In this document: positions 27,263-35,292 of the stretch, piece after piece
Layout of the letters: each line of letters opens with the position of its first letter
Numbering within the stretch: position 1 is the first letter of the stretch
From: Taibaiella sp. KBW10
GTDB taxonomy: Bacteria > Bacteroidota > Bacteroidia > Chitinophagales > Chitinophagaceae
Length of the DNA: 64,000 nt
Direction: 5' to 3'
Assembly (NCBI RefSeq): GCF_003852495.1
Contig: NZ_QAJI01000003.1
Location: forward strand, 594,687 to 658,686
Notes under the pieces: model-generated
Seen by the model: only the letters and a program-made list of their open reading frames with translations
What the model was told of the DNA's origin: nothing
The model's database searches: none
Position numbers and translations under genes: made by a program

Positions 27263-28111
27263 TTAATGTAAACTATACACCGCACCGATCATTCCATTTA
27301 CCTGTGCATATATAAAGTCCTGTTTTCCTCTTCCCTGAATCCCTTTTTTATGTAATATAATATCGGGCATATCAACGTATCCTGCTTTCGCTTCAAACCT
27401 GAAGGACAACTTTCTCAATACCGTAATCTGCACACCTGCTTTCAGGGTTGTGCCAAAACCCGATACATGAAATCGGTCATTACGCTCATAATCTAAAAGT
27501 GACGTGTTGGTCCGTGGTATCATCACTCCCAGCCCTAAACCATACAGGTAACCGATATGCAATTTCTGATCCCGTGTTTGGTATAGATCACCGAGCTTTT
27601 CCACTTCAATATTCAGATAGTTTAAACCATCTGTATGCTCAAAGGTCAAGAAATCGTCATAAATAACGGTATTCCCGTTATAAGTTCCCTGATACTTTCC
27701 CTCATGCTGAATGATCCCATCTACTTTTGCCGTCTGGTTCTGAACCATCACATACTTCATGTGATCAAAACCGGCAGTTATCGCCAGATCGTCTCGCAAA
27801 TAATAACCTACGCGCAGGTTTGTTTGCGGAATGGTGATCCTGTCGGCACGCAAATAATTATTCAGCCTTAAGGCACTGGGCCGGTCTGTCGCTTTCAATT
27901 TATGCAGGGTTAAATCATAATCCCCACCTTTAATTTTCAAAGTACTATTCGTGTACACTTCACGGTTCCAGCCCCAGTAGGCAAATACCGAGCCTTTCTT
28001 ATTCGCACTTGTTTTGCGTACGGGAGGGCTTTGAACAGCCTGTTCCTGCGCAAATAGTGTATTTGTTCCGGTAAGTAATAAAAAAAGAACTAAAATCTGT
28101 CTCGCTTTCAT
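27263..28111 (-). CDS. Outer membrane beta-barrel protein inside the nuo operon
   Basis: A 282-residue protein with a Sec signal peptide (…NTLFAQ) and a mature part of amphipathic strands with aromatic girdles (FAYWGWNREVYT, LRVGYYLRDDLAITAGFDHMKY, LHIGYLYGLGLGV, FGTTLKAGVQITV, LSFRFEAKAGYVDMPD). It ends VNGMIGAVYSLH, an OmpA/OmpW-like barrel finish. I do not recognise a named family. It sits between nuoF and nuoG on the same strand (47 nt after nuoF, 102 nt before nuoG) with no terminator seen, so it is probably transcribed with complex I. An outer membrane protein has no known place in that enzyme; its presence is unexplained. Confidence 0.7.
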   Translation of the reverse strand: MKARQILVLFLLLTGTNTLFAQEQAVQSPPVRKTSANKKGSVFAYWGWNREVYTNSTLKIKGGDYDLTLHKLKATDRPSALRLNNYLRADRITIPQTNLRVGYYLRDDLAITAGFDHMKYVMVQNQTAKVDGIIQHEGKYQGTYNGNTVIYDDFLTFEHTDGLNYLNIEVEKLGDLYQTRDQKLHIGYLYGLGLGVMIPRTNTSLLDYERNDRFHVSGFGTTLKAGVQITVLRKLSFRFEAKAGYVDMPDIILHKKGIQGRGKQDFIYAQVNGMIGAVYSLH

Positions 28112-28158
28112 GTTTCCTGATCTGTGTCTATCTGCTCTTTTGGTAAATATATTATTCT

Positions 28159-29502
28159 TTATACGACCGGGCTTAAGGCATCTGCATAATGCGCCAGACC
28201 GAAATTACGGGTCTGTGCTTCTTCCGGATGCAATACGTGCCACTCAAATTCATCTCTGAAATGCCTGATGGCTGCTGCTACCGGCCAGGCCGCTGCATCG
28301 CCCAAAGGACAAATCGTATTGCCTTCTATTCTTCTTTGAATATCCCAAAGCAGATCGATGTCTTCCATCTTTCCTTTTCCGTACTCAATATTTTTCAGGA
28401 TTTTATACATCCATCCCGTACCTTCTCTACAAGGAGAGCATTGTCCGCAGCTTTCATGATTATAGAATCGCGCCAAGCTCATGGTATGACGCACCACACA
28501 CTGGTCTTCATCCAGTACTATAAATCCGCCTGAACCCAACATGGTTCCGGTCTGGAAGCCCCCTTCTGAGAGACTTTCGTAATTCATCAGGCGTTTATTA
28601 CCATTGGATTCGTGCAATAATAAATTGGTAGGCACAATGGGTACAGAAGAACCGCCCGGAATACAGGCTTTCATCTTTTTACCATTGGGGATACCCCCAC
28701 AATATTCGTCGCTATAAATAAATTCTTCTACAGAAAGGTTGAAATCGATTTCGTAAACACCGGGTTTATTGATGTTACCACAAGCAGAGATCAGTTTGGT
28801 ACCGGTACTTCTGCCTACACCCAGTTTTGCATATTCTTCGCCACCCATAGTGATGATGGGGCCAATGGCTGCAATAGTTTCTACATTGTTCACTACTGTA
28901 GGGCGCATCCACAAACCTTGTACTGCGGGGAATGGTGGTTTAATCCGTGGATTTCCGCGTTTCCCTTCCAGCGATTCGATCAGGGCCGTCTCTTCACCGC
29001 AGATATAGGCACCGCCACCGCGTTGCACATAAATCTCACAGTCAAAACCGGTTCCTTTTATGTTTTTCCCAAGCCATCCGTTCTCTTTGGCCTCGGCAAT
29101 GGCCTTTTCCAAAATATCCGGAATCCAGGCATACTCCCCGCGAATGTAGATATAGGAGGTATTAGAGCCTAAAGCAAAGCTGGAAATGATCATCCCTTCG
29201 ATAAACAGATGAGGTAAAAATTCCATAAGGTACCGGTCTTTAAAAGTACCCGGCTCCGACTCATCGGCATTACACACCAAGTGACGCGGTACGCCTTCCG
29301 GCTTGGCCAGAAAGCTCCACTTCATCCCTGTAGGGAATCCGGCTCCGCCACGACCACGCAATCCACTCTTCTTCACCTCTTCTACAATGTCTTCGGGCGC
29401 CATTTTTAAGGCTTTTTCTACACTGCTGTAGCCACCGTTTTTACGATAGACTTCATAGTGATGAATCCCTTCTATATGTGCTTTTTCTAACAGTAATTTC
29501 AT
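28159..29502 (-). CDS. nuoF: NADH-quinone oxidoreductase subunit F (NADH/FMN site)
   Basis: A 447-residue subunit that oxidises NADH through FMN and passes electrons to cluster N3. The glycine-rich FMN/NADH-binding motif GRGGAGFPTGMKW, the GAGAYICGEETALIESLEG-like segment (here GGGAYICGEETALIESLEG) and the N3 ligands in ESCGQCSPCREGTGW and NTICPLGDAA are all present. The ATG at 29502 is preferred: the frame extends to 29523 but only to a TTG, and MKLLLEKAHIEGI matches the family start. Confidence 0.96.
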   Translation of the reverse strand: MKLLLEKAHIEGIHHYEVYRKNGGYSSVEKALKMAPEDIVEEVKKSGLRGRGGAGFPTGMKWSFLAKPEGVPRHLVCNADESEPGTFKDRYLMEFLPHLFIEGMIISSFALGSNTSYIYIRGEYAWIPDILEKAIAEAKENGWLGKNIKGTGFDCEIYVQRGGGAYICGEETALIESLEGKRGNPRIKPPFPAVQGLWMRPTVVNNVETIAAIGPIITMGGEEYAKLGVGRSTGTKLISACGNINKPGVYEIDFNLSVEEFIYSDEYCGGIPNGKKMKACIPGGSSVPIVPTNLLLHESNGNKRLMNYESLSEGGFQTGTMLGSGGFIVLDEDQCVVRHTMSLARFYNHESCGQCSPCREGTGWMYKILKNIEYGKGKMEDIDLLWDIQRRIEGNTICPLGDAAAWPVAAAIRHFRDEFEWHVLHPEEAQTRNFGLAHYADALSPVV

Positions 29503-29563
29503 CTTAATATATTCAAAATTCAAAATGCCGGAGGGATCGACCCTGTATCGGCTTTTCTATTTA

Positions 29564-30412
29564 TTATTCACTTATTTTTACTGCCTTCCGGCTCCACAGC
29601 TGCAGCGTACCGTCAGTCTGGCTTTGCCACATTTCCAGTACCGATAGTTTCATATCAAAAGGATACTTTTCGAACTGGCCTTTTACCTTTATAGTACGCC
29701 TTATACGTACAAAATTCTGCTCCAAGGCCTCCTCTTCTATGGTTTCCCAGCGAATCTCGCTATAACTTACCTTACCACTTTCCAGATCGGCAATCAATGC
29801 ATTTTTATCCTGTACCCATCCGTTGGAATGCTCAATACGCGCATCCGGATGTACCAATACTTTTAACCGATCCACATCTTTATCAAGCATCGCATTATCC
29901 AGCGAAGCAAAATAAGACATTGGAAAATGGGCCTCTTCCCCATTGGTCTTAATCGTCGCGGACACCATGGCCGCTAAAGTCTTCGTCTCCGCTTCAGAAA
30001 GCCCACCTGTAATCTGCACCTCACCACCTTCTATCTTGCCCTGTACTACTGGTGCGATCAGCAACCGCTTATTAGCCATGACCAGTATCCTTTTCCCTAC
30101 ACTTTCTGCCGTTGCCTTTGCAAAGACCTTAGTACCTTCCGGTGTCAGCTTTAGTGTTACTGTATGCAAGTTAAAGTTTTCATCCCTGCCAGCTGTTGCC
30201 GAAGCAATGTGCTTATTCGTTATAATTGCCTCTTCCGGATTATAATAAAGCCGGGTTCCGCTTTGGGTATCGATAACAGAAGCCGCTCCTTTGGGTAATA
30301 CTTTATAAAATGCAATCCGTACTCCGTTTTGTGCGGTAACGTCAGTTATACCTGTTCCAAAAAAGAGGACCGTTAACAGCCAACAATAAAGACTAATGCT
30401 CCTTTTGCTCAT
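29564..30412 (-). CDS. Secreted SecD-P1-head / NTF2-like fusion protein
   Basis: An exported protein of about 282 residues. A signal peptide (…ITDVTAQ) is followed by a domain with the signature of the SecD P1 head: VTLKLTPEGTKVFAKATAE, VGKRILVMANKRLLIAPVVQ, IEGGEVQITGGLSEAETKTLA. In SecD this domain caps the translocon on the periplasmic side; here there are no transmembrane helices, so it is a free periplasmic unit. Residues from about 165 form an NTF2/DUF4440-like cone (LDNAMLDKDVDRLKVLVHPD, NALIADLESGKVSYSEI, VEMWQSQTDGTLQLWSRKAV-like end). The ATG at 30412 (or 30418) was chosen because the open frame to 30448 reaches deep into the VOC gene; even so, it overlaps that gene by 20 nt, implying translational coupling. 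Function unknown. Confidence 0.72.
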   Translation of the reverse strand: MSKRSISLYCWLLTVLFFGTGITDVTAQNGVRIAFYKVLPKGAASVIDTQSGTRLYYNPEEAIITNKHIASATAGRDENFNLHTVTLKLTPEGTKVFAKATAESVGKRILVMANKRLLIAPVVQGKIEGGEVQITGGLSEAETKTLAAMVSATIKTNGEEAHFPMSYFASLDNAMLDKDVDRLKVLVHPDARIEHSNGWVQDKNALIADLESGKVSYSEIRWETIEEEALEQNFVRIRRTIKVKGQFEKYPFDMKLSVLEMWQSQTDGTLQLWSRKAVKISE

Positions 30413-30815
30413 AATCATGATTGAACATCCAGTTAATACCGAATGCATCAGTCAACATACCAAATTTAGCGCCCCAAAAAGTATCGGCCAAAGGCATGGT
30501 TACCTGAGATCCTTCACTCATCGCAGCAAATACGCGATCGATATCTTCTACCTTAGTAAAGTTCAAGGACAAACTCACATTGGTACCCGCTACCACCGGA
30601 AATTTATCATCTACAATATCAGAAGCCATCAGGGTCAGATCACCTGCTTTAAAAGTAGCGTGCATGATCTTATTGCGGTTCTCTTCGGTTACTTCCTGAG
30701 GACTCTCTCCGTAAGTTTGGGCAAATAAGATTTGGCCATCTAAGGCTTTAGCATAGAAGTCAAAGGCTTCTTTAGCATTTCCGGCAAAATTCAAATAAGG
30801 TACAATTGCTTCCAT
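30393..30815 (-). CDS. VOC-family protein, PhnB-like
   Basis: A 140-residue protein of the vicinal oxygen chelate fold, PhnB-like branch: VPYLNFAGNAKEAFDFYAKALDG, MHATFKAGDLTLMASD, GSQVTMPLADTFWGAKFGMLTDAFGINWMFNHD. Such proteins include glyoxalase/dioxygenase relatives and resistance proteins; many have no known activity. Its end overlaps the start of the SecD-head/NTF2 gene. It lies within the nuo operon, 24 nt after the NlpE-like gene. No signal peptide. Confidence 0.85.
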   Translation of the reverse strand: MEAIVPYLNFAGNAKEAFDFYAKALDGQILFAQTYGESPQEVTEENRNKIMHATFKAGDLTLMASDIVDDKFPVVAGTNVSLSLNFTKVEDIDRVFAAMSEGSQVTMPLADTFWGAKFGMLTDAFGINWMFNHDYEQKEH

Positions 30816-30839
30816 AACGGATGATATTTTCGTTTTTAT

Positions 30840-31283
30840 TTAATGTTGTTTTATAAAAATATAGTTAGACGTGTTGGCTGTATTGAGTACACTACCATCA
30901 TCGGCTAACTGTAACAAGGTATCTTTTCCCATTTTGTAAAACACGGACTCACCACCCTGGTCGGTCAATTCCAACACATTATGCTGAATTACAAAGTGTC
31001 CGCTGTCCACTAAAGGTAAAAGCAGCCCGGTATCATTTACCGCCTTCGTACTGATGGCATAGGTATTGTCTTCTCTTAAGATGATACTGGTCTGTATGGC
31101 TTCGCAGGTGGCACAAGGTGTTTGCCCTGTATAGGTTCCTACCAAAGAATTATCCAAGACCGGCTTTGAAGTGGTCATGACGTTCTTTTCAGCCTTATTA
31201 TGCTCAGGACTGTCCGCTGCCTCGTCTTTACACGAGGTTATGGTCAAGGCAGCCAGAGATAATAGCATAAAAAATCGTTTCAT
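30840..31283 (-). CDS. NlpE-like lipoprotein
   Basis: A 147-residue lipoprotein (lipobox TITSC, Cys18). The mature domain opens with LVGTYTGQTPCATCEAIQTSI, the N-terminal NlpE/copper-resistance motif with a CxxC pair (C57, C60), followed by a small barrel (LREDNTYAIST, SGHFVIQHNVLELTDQGG). NlpE in enteric bacteria is an outer-membrane lipoprotein that senses surface contact and copper or redox stress; whether this short version does so is inference. It lies 8 nt after nuoE within the operon. Confidence 0.82.
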   Translation of the reverse strand: MKRFFMLLSLAALTITSCKDEAADSPEHNKAEKNVMTTSKPVLDNSLVGTYTGQTPCATCEAIQTSIILREDNTYAISTKAVNDTGLLLPLVDSGHFVIQHNVLELTDQGGESVFYKMGKDTLLQLADDGSVLNTANTSNYIFIKQH

Positions 31284-31291
31284 GAATTGTT

Positions 31292-31786
31292 TTAGTTTTT
31301 AGCAGCTGCTTTAAGCTCTTCAATTAATTGATCTACTTTTTCTATCGTTAAGTTTTCTTTGTAGAATTTACCTAACTGTAACATGGGTGCATAGCCACAG
31401 GCGCCAAGGCATTCTGCAGGCTTCAGCGTAAATAAACCATCGGCAGTAGTCTCTCCTTCTTTAATCTCCAGTTTATTTTTTATATGATCAATAATCTGGT
31501 CGCTGCCGCGCAGCATGCAGGGGCCTGTATGACAAACCTCTAATACATACTTCCCCACCGGTTTCATGTTGAACATGGTGTAAAAGGTAGCGACTTCGTA
31601 CACTTCAATAGGATTGATCTGCAACAAAGAAGCCACATAATCCATTACTGGCACATCCAGCCATCCCCCAAACGTTTCCTGTGCCAAATGCAGCAAAGGA
31701 ATTAAAGCCCCTTTCTGCTTTCCTTCCGGATAGCGTGTCATGATCTCGTTTGCCTTATCTAGTTTTTCCTGAGAAAACTGTATCAT
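31292..31786 (-). CDS. nuoE: NADH-quinone oxidoreductase subunit E
   Basis: A 164-residue thioredoxin-fold subunit with the N1a 2Fe-2S cluster held by C85, C90, C126 and C130 (CHTGPC and CLGACGYAPM). The N-terminal helical part (YPEGKQKGALIPLLHLAQETFGG-type) is complete. Works with NuoF and NuoG in the NADH module. Confidence 0.96.
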   Translation of the reverse strand: MIQFSQEKLDKANEIMTRYPEGKQKGALIPLLHLAQETFGGWLDVPVMDYVASLLQINPIEVYEVATFYTMFNMKPVGKYVLEVCHTGPCMLRGSDQIIDHIKNKLEIKEGETTADGLFTLKPAECLGACGYAPMLQLGKFYKENLTIEKVDQLIEELKAAAKN

Positions 31787-31806
31787 TTCTCTAATTTTAT
31801 AGTCAA

Positions 31807-32244
31807 TTATTTTTTATAAAATACAACCGGTGCTTCTTCTGTTCCGGTCGTAAATCCATGATCCCAATCTATGGGTGCAACACCTGCATGCCCGATCAGT
31901 TGATCTATCCATTCTCTATACTGTATCACCTGGTTATTCAGTAATATTTTCCTGGAATCACTCCAGGTCAAAACGACATATTCCTCCGGGTATTCCCTGG
32001 CAAAGTCATCTGTCGAATAACCGGCGATTGCTGCAATATCTCCCTGCCGGTATGTTTTCGATGTCCAAAAAAAGCGCACCCTTATCTCATTCCCGACCAA
32101 TTTCAAAGTGCCTCTCTTCATCCGTACTGCCGGATCATGGCTTAAGACGATAATGCCAATCTGTTTATTTAACAAAGTGCGTGCATGCAACATCCATACG
32201 ATCCCCACAATAACAATCACCACAAGCAGTATGCTTATACCCAT
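31807..32244 (-). CDS. Small membrane-anchored protein of unknown function
   Basis: A 145-residue protein. One N-terminal transmembrane helix (MGISILLVVIVIVGIVWML) is followed by a cytoplasmic beta-rich domain resembling a PH-like fold (GTLKLVGNEIRVRFFW, YRQGDIAAIAGYS, YVVLTWSDSRKILLNNQ) and a C-terminal helix. I do not recognise a family. The start at ATG 32244 is preferred to the in-frame GTG at 32247. It lies 11 nt after nuoD and 20 nt before nuoE, so it is firmly inside the operon. A role in assembly or in anchoring complex I is possible but only suggested by position. Confidence 0.7.
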   Translation of the reverse strand: MGISILLVVIVIVGIVWMLHARTLLNKQIGIIVLSHDPAVRMKRGTLKLVGNEIRVRFFWTSKTYRQGDIAAIAGYSTDDFAREYPEEYVVLTWSDSRKILLNNQVIQYREWIDQLIGHAGVAPIDWDHGFTTGTEEAPVVFYKK

Positions 32245-32255
32245 CACTTACACTT

Positions 32256-33470
32256 TTATGCGTCCAGCTCTCCCGCGATCACGTTGATAGAACTTAAAGT
32301 CACTACCGCATCACTAAACAAACCGCCCGCAACCATCTCATTAAACGCCTGGTAATAAATAAAGCTTGGTCTTCTGAAATGCAAACGATAAGGCGTACGC
32401 CCACCATCGCTCACCAGATAGTATCCTACCTCTCCGTTACCACCTTCTACTGCATGATAAACCTCTCCTACCGGCAGGTCCACTTCTCCCATCACAATTT
32501 TGAAGTGATAAATCAGTGCTTCCATTTTGGTATATACGGCTGCTTTTTCCGGTAAATAGAACTCCGGCGCATCCGCATGGAAAATACTACTGTCCATCCC
32601 TTTCAGCTTTTCTAAAGCCTGCTGAATGATGCGGTAGCTTTCCCACATTTCCCCGTTTCTCACCAGGTAGCGATCGTATACATCACCAGCGCTGCCAACG
32701 GGAATCTTAAAATCAAATTCATTATATGAGCTGTAAGGGCTATGTACCCGCACATCATAATCGACCCCGCTTGCCCGAAGGTTAGGACCGGTCATGCTCC
32801 AGTTCAATGCCCGTTCGGCGCTAATCGGCCCTGCGCCGATACAACGATCCATAAAGATTCTGTTGCGCGTCAGCAATGCTTCAAACTCTTTCAATATTGC
32901 CGGAAAGCCGTCCATAAAATCATGGATTTTTTTCCAGGCATCATCTGTAAAATTGCGCTCAAAGCCCCCGATACGGCCAATATTGGTCGTGAGGCGGGAA
33001 CCACAAATGCATTCGTAAATTTCGTAAATTTTTTCGCGCCACTGGAACACATAGGTAAACGGCGTCAGGGCACCGGTATCCACCCCGATCACGGAATTAC
33101 ACACTAGGTGGTCTGCAATACGTGCCAGCTCCATAATCACCACACGCAGGTAATCTACGCGTTTGGGCACTTCAAGTCCTACCAATTTTTCGATAGTCAT
33201 GTGCCATCCGAAATTATTGATGGGCGCAGAACAATAGTTCAGGCGGTCGGTCAGTGGTGTCACCTGGTTATAAGGACGACGTTCTGCAATCTTCTCAAAT
33301 GCACGGTGGATATATCCCACTGTCATTTCGGTTTTGATTACACGCTCACCGTCAATCTCCATTACGTTCTGGAAAATACCATGCGTTGCCGGGTGCGTAG
33401 GCCCCAGGTTAATGGTGGTCGTTTCCTTTTCTACAGAGTTTTCTGCGAGTTGTATATGTTTTTCAACCAT
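32256..33470 (-). CDS. nuoD: NADH-quinone oxidoreductase subunit D
   Basis: A 404-residue subunit that forms the quinone-binding site with NuoB. Landmarks: NLGPTHPATHGI near residue 21, the loop GYIHRAFEKIAE, RLNYCSAPINNFGW, RIGGFERNF and GEVDLPVGEVYHAVEGGNGE. C and D are separate genes, not fused as in some bacteria. 89 nt after nuoC. Confidence 0.97.
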   Translation of the reverse strand: MVEKHIQLAENSVEKETTTINLGPTHPATHGIFQNVMEIDGERVIKTEMTVGYIHRAFEKIAERRPYNQVTPLTDRLNYCSAPINNFGWHMTIEKLVGLEVPKRVDYLRVVIMELARIADHLVCNSVIGVDTGALTPFTYVFQWREKIYEIYECICGSRLTTNIGRIGGFERNFTDDAWKKIHDFMDGFPAILKEFEALLTRNRIFMDRCIGAGPISAERALNWSMTGPNLRASGVDYDVRVHSPYSSYNEFDFKIPVGSAGDVYDRYLVRNGEMWESYRIIQQALEKLKGMDSSIFHADAPEFYLPEKAAVYTKMEALIYHFKIVMGEVDLPVGEVYHAVEGGNGEVGYYLVSDGGRTPYRLHFRRPSFIYYQAFNEMVAGGLFSDAVVTLSSINVIAGELDA

Positions 33471-33559
33471 AAAAGTTGAATTGATTTTAAAGTCAATATT
33501 AAAAGTAAAAAGGCAGCATGCCCGTTTTCAACCGTCACAAGCTGCATTTAACTTAATTT

Positions 33560-34051
33560 CTATCTGCCAAACATTTCATCATCCTTATCCATTCTTGTAG
33601 GATCTTCCATCTGGTATTCTTTTCGCATAGGGAAATAATCCATTTCGTCTACATTCAGAATACGCTTCAGGTTCGGATGGCCTACAAAATTGATTCCGTA
33701 AAAATCAAAGGTTTCCCGCTCCATCCAATCTGCTCCGGAAAACAGGCCGGTCAGAGAATGAATATCGGGTGTGGCCACAGGCACGAATGCCTTCATACGC
33801 AGCCTGAAATTATCTTTTAAATTATGCAGGTGCGTGATAATCCCCAGTTCTTTTCCGGTATTGTCCGGATAGTGAACACCCGTAAGATCCGTTAAAAACT
33901 GAAATCCCAGTTCCTGAAACAAAAACGTGGCAATAGCCAGGTTTTGATCTGCAGGGATGGTACATTCCAGCATTCCAAAACTCTCGTTCCACAGCAACGC
34001 TTCGTTGCCAAAGGCCGCTCCTACCCGCTCTTGTATAATTTCTTTTGTCAT
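33560..34051 (-). CDS. nuoC: NADH-quinone oxidoreductase subunit C
   Basis: A 163-residue peripheral subunit (30-kDa subunit family). Recognised by FLTDLTGVHYPD, LRMKAFVP, WMERETFDFYGINFVGHPNLKRIL and the ending with MRKEYQMEDPTRMDKD. It packs on NuoD and holds no cofactor. Confidence 0.95.
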   Translation of the reverse strand: MTKEIIQERVGAAFGNEALLWNESFGMLECTIPADQNLAIATFLFQELGFQFLTDLTGVHYPDNTGKELGIITHLHNLKDNFRLRMKAFVPVATPDIHSLTGLFSGADWMERETFDFYGINFVGHPNLKRILNVDEMDYFPMRKEYQMEDPTRMDKDDEMFGR

Positions 34052-34082
34052 GTTCTTTCGATATAAAGGAAATAAAAGACGC

Positions 34083-34649
34083 TTATTCGATTCCGTATCC
34101 GTTTAATAAGGCTTTGTACTGATCACTGTGTCTTCTCCTCAGGCTCTCGTTTTTAACGATCTCCTGCAGCTTCATGACACCATCCAGAATGCCTTCCGGT
34201 CTTGGCGGGCATCCGGGCACATATACATCCACCGGAATCACCTGATCAATGCCTTGTAAAACAGAATAAGAATCAAAAATACCACCGCTACTTGCACAGG
34301 CACCAATAGCGATTACCCAGCGGGGTTCTGCCATTTGTAAATATACCTGACGTAAGATAGGAGCCAGCTTCTTTGAAATGGTACCTGCAACCAACAGCAT
34401 ATCGCATTGGCGTGGGGTAAAAGCCATACGCTCCGAACCGAAACGGGCCAGATCGTAGTTGGCACCCATCGTTGCCATAAACTCAATACCACAACAAGAC
34501 GTCGCGAAAGGGAGGGGCCACATGGAATTTGCCCTTGCCGCACCAATGGCTTTATCGAACATTGTCGTCATAAAACCTTCTCCCCAGTATCCGTCCGGAA
34601 TCTCCGCTAAGCTTACTTTACTATTCTCGTTATATTTTACAGGTCTCAT
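34083..34649 (-). CDS. nuoB: NADH-quinone oxidoreductase subunit B (cluster N2)
   Basis: A 188-residue subunit that carries the terminal 4Fe-4S cluster N2. Ligands are the unusual adjacent pair C52-C53 (ATSCCGIE), C118 (IGACASSGG) and C147 (VPGCPPRPE). The start and length are normal; 31 nt upstream of nuoC. Confidence 0.97.
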   Translation of the reverse strand: MRPVKYNENSKVSLAEIPDGYWGEGFMTTMFDKAIGAARANSMWPLPFATSCCGIEFMATMGANYDLARFGSERMAFTPRQCDMLLVAGTISKKLAPILRQVYLQMAEPRWVIAIGACASSGGIFDSYSVLQGIDQVIPVDVYVPGCPPRPEGILDGVMKLQEIVKNESLRRRHSDQYKALLNGYGIE

Positions 34650-34714
34650 CCTATTTTAAATTTTGTGTGATCGACTCCCTAAAGATCCTGATCACTGACT
34701 TATGCAACACTCCT

Positions 34715-35107
34715 TTAGTCTTCCCACTTAAGGGCACCCTTTTTGATCACGTAGACAAAGCCACATACAAACAGGGCGACAAACATTAACACAGCTAAAA
34801 AGCCATCCGTACCTAATTCTCTGAAATTAACCGCGTAGGGATAAAAGAAAATAACTTCCACATCAAACAATACAAAGAGTATAGCGACAATGAAGTATTT
34901 AACCCCCATAGGTTTACGTGCATTTCCTATTTGCTCGATCCCACTTTCAAAGTTGACCAGCTTATCTTTCGTTTTGCGTTTAGGCCCTAAAAGATGGGTC
35001 AATAACATTAATAGGGTCACCACACCTCCTGCAGTCAGTAACTGCACGACAATCGGGACATAAGAACTGATACCCTGAGGCTCGGCAAGCCATAAAAAAT
35101 TACACAT
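34715..35107 (-). CDS. nuoA: NADH-quinone oxidoreductase subunit A
   Basis: A 130-residue membrane subunit with three helices. Recognised by the loop between helix 1 and 2, KLVNFESGIEQIGNARKPMGVKYF, and by the acidic helix 2 stretch AILFVLFDVEVIFFYPYAV. The start at 35107 (MCNFLWLAEPQG) is preferred to the open frame at 35146, which would add 13 residues without family support. First gene of the nuo operon. Confidence 0.94.
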   Translation of the reverse strand: MCNFLWLAEPQGISSYVPIVVQLLTAGGVVTLLMLLTHLLGPKRKTKDKLVNFESGIEQIGNARKPMGVKYFIVAILFVLFDVEVIFFYPYAVNFRELGTDGFLAVLMFVALFVCGFVYVIKKGALKWED

Positions 35108-35170
35108 ATATGACACTAATTTTACAGTAAAATGTTGTTCGTACAAACATTTCTACAACAAACTGACCTA

Positions 35171-35201
35171 CAAAAATAAGGTAAGCTCAAGGATTAAACA
35201 A
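35171..35201 (-). promoter_or_regulatory. Candidate promoter of the nuo operon
   Basis: Minus strand TTG (35201-35199), 20-nt spacer and TATTTTTG (35178-35171) fit the Bacteroidota consensus. The -7 box is 63 nt before the nuoA start, leaving a leader of roughly 55 nt. Confidence 0.55.
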
Positions 35202-35230
35202 GTTTTATTGGCATTATAATAAGGCTTTTC

Positions 35231-35269
35231 GCAAAAAAGGCGACAATACATAGATTGCCGCCTTTTTGC
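35231..35269 (-). terminator. Terminator of the pstS-like/TPR genes
   Basis: Imperfect stem (GCAAAAAAGGCGACAAT with ATTGCCGCCTTTTTGC, one bulge and one mismatch) with a T run on the minus strand, 24 nt after the TPR gene stop and just upstream of the nuo promoter. Confidence 0.75.
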
Positions 35270-35292
35270 CAAAATATTTGTTTGTTTACAGA

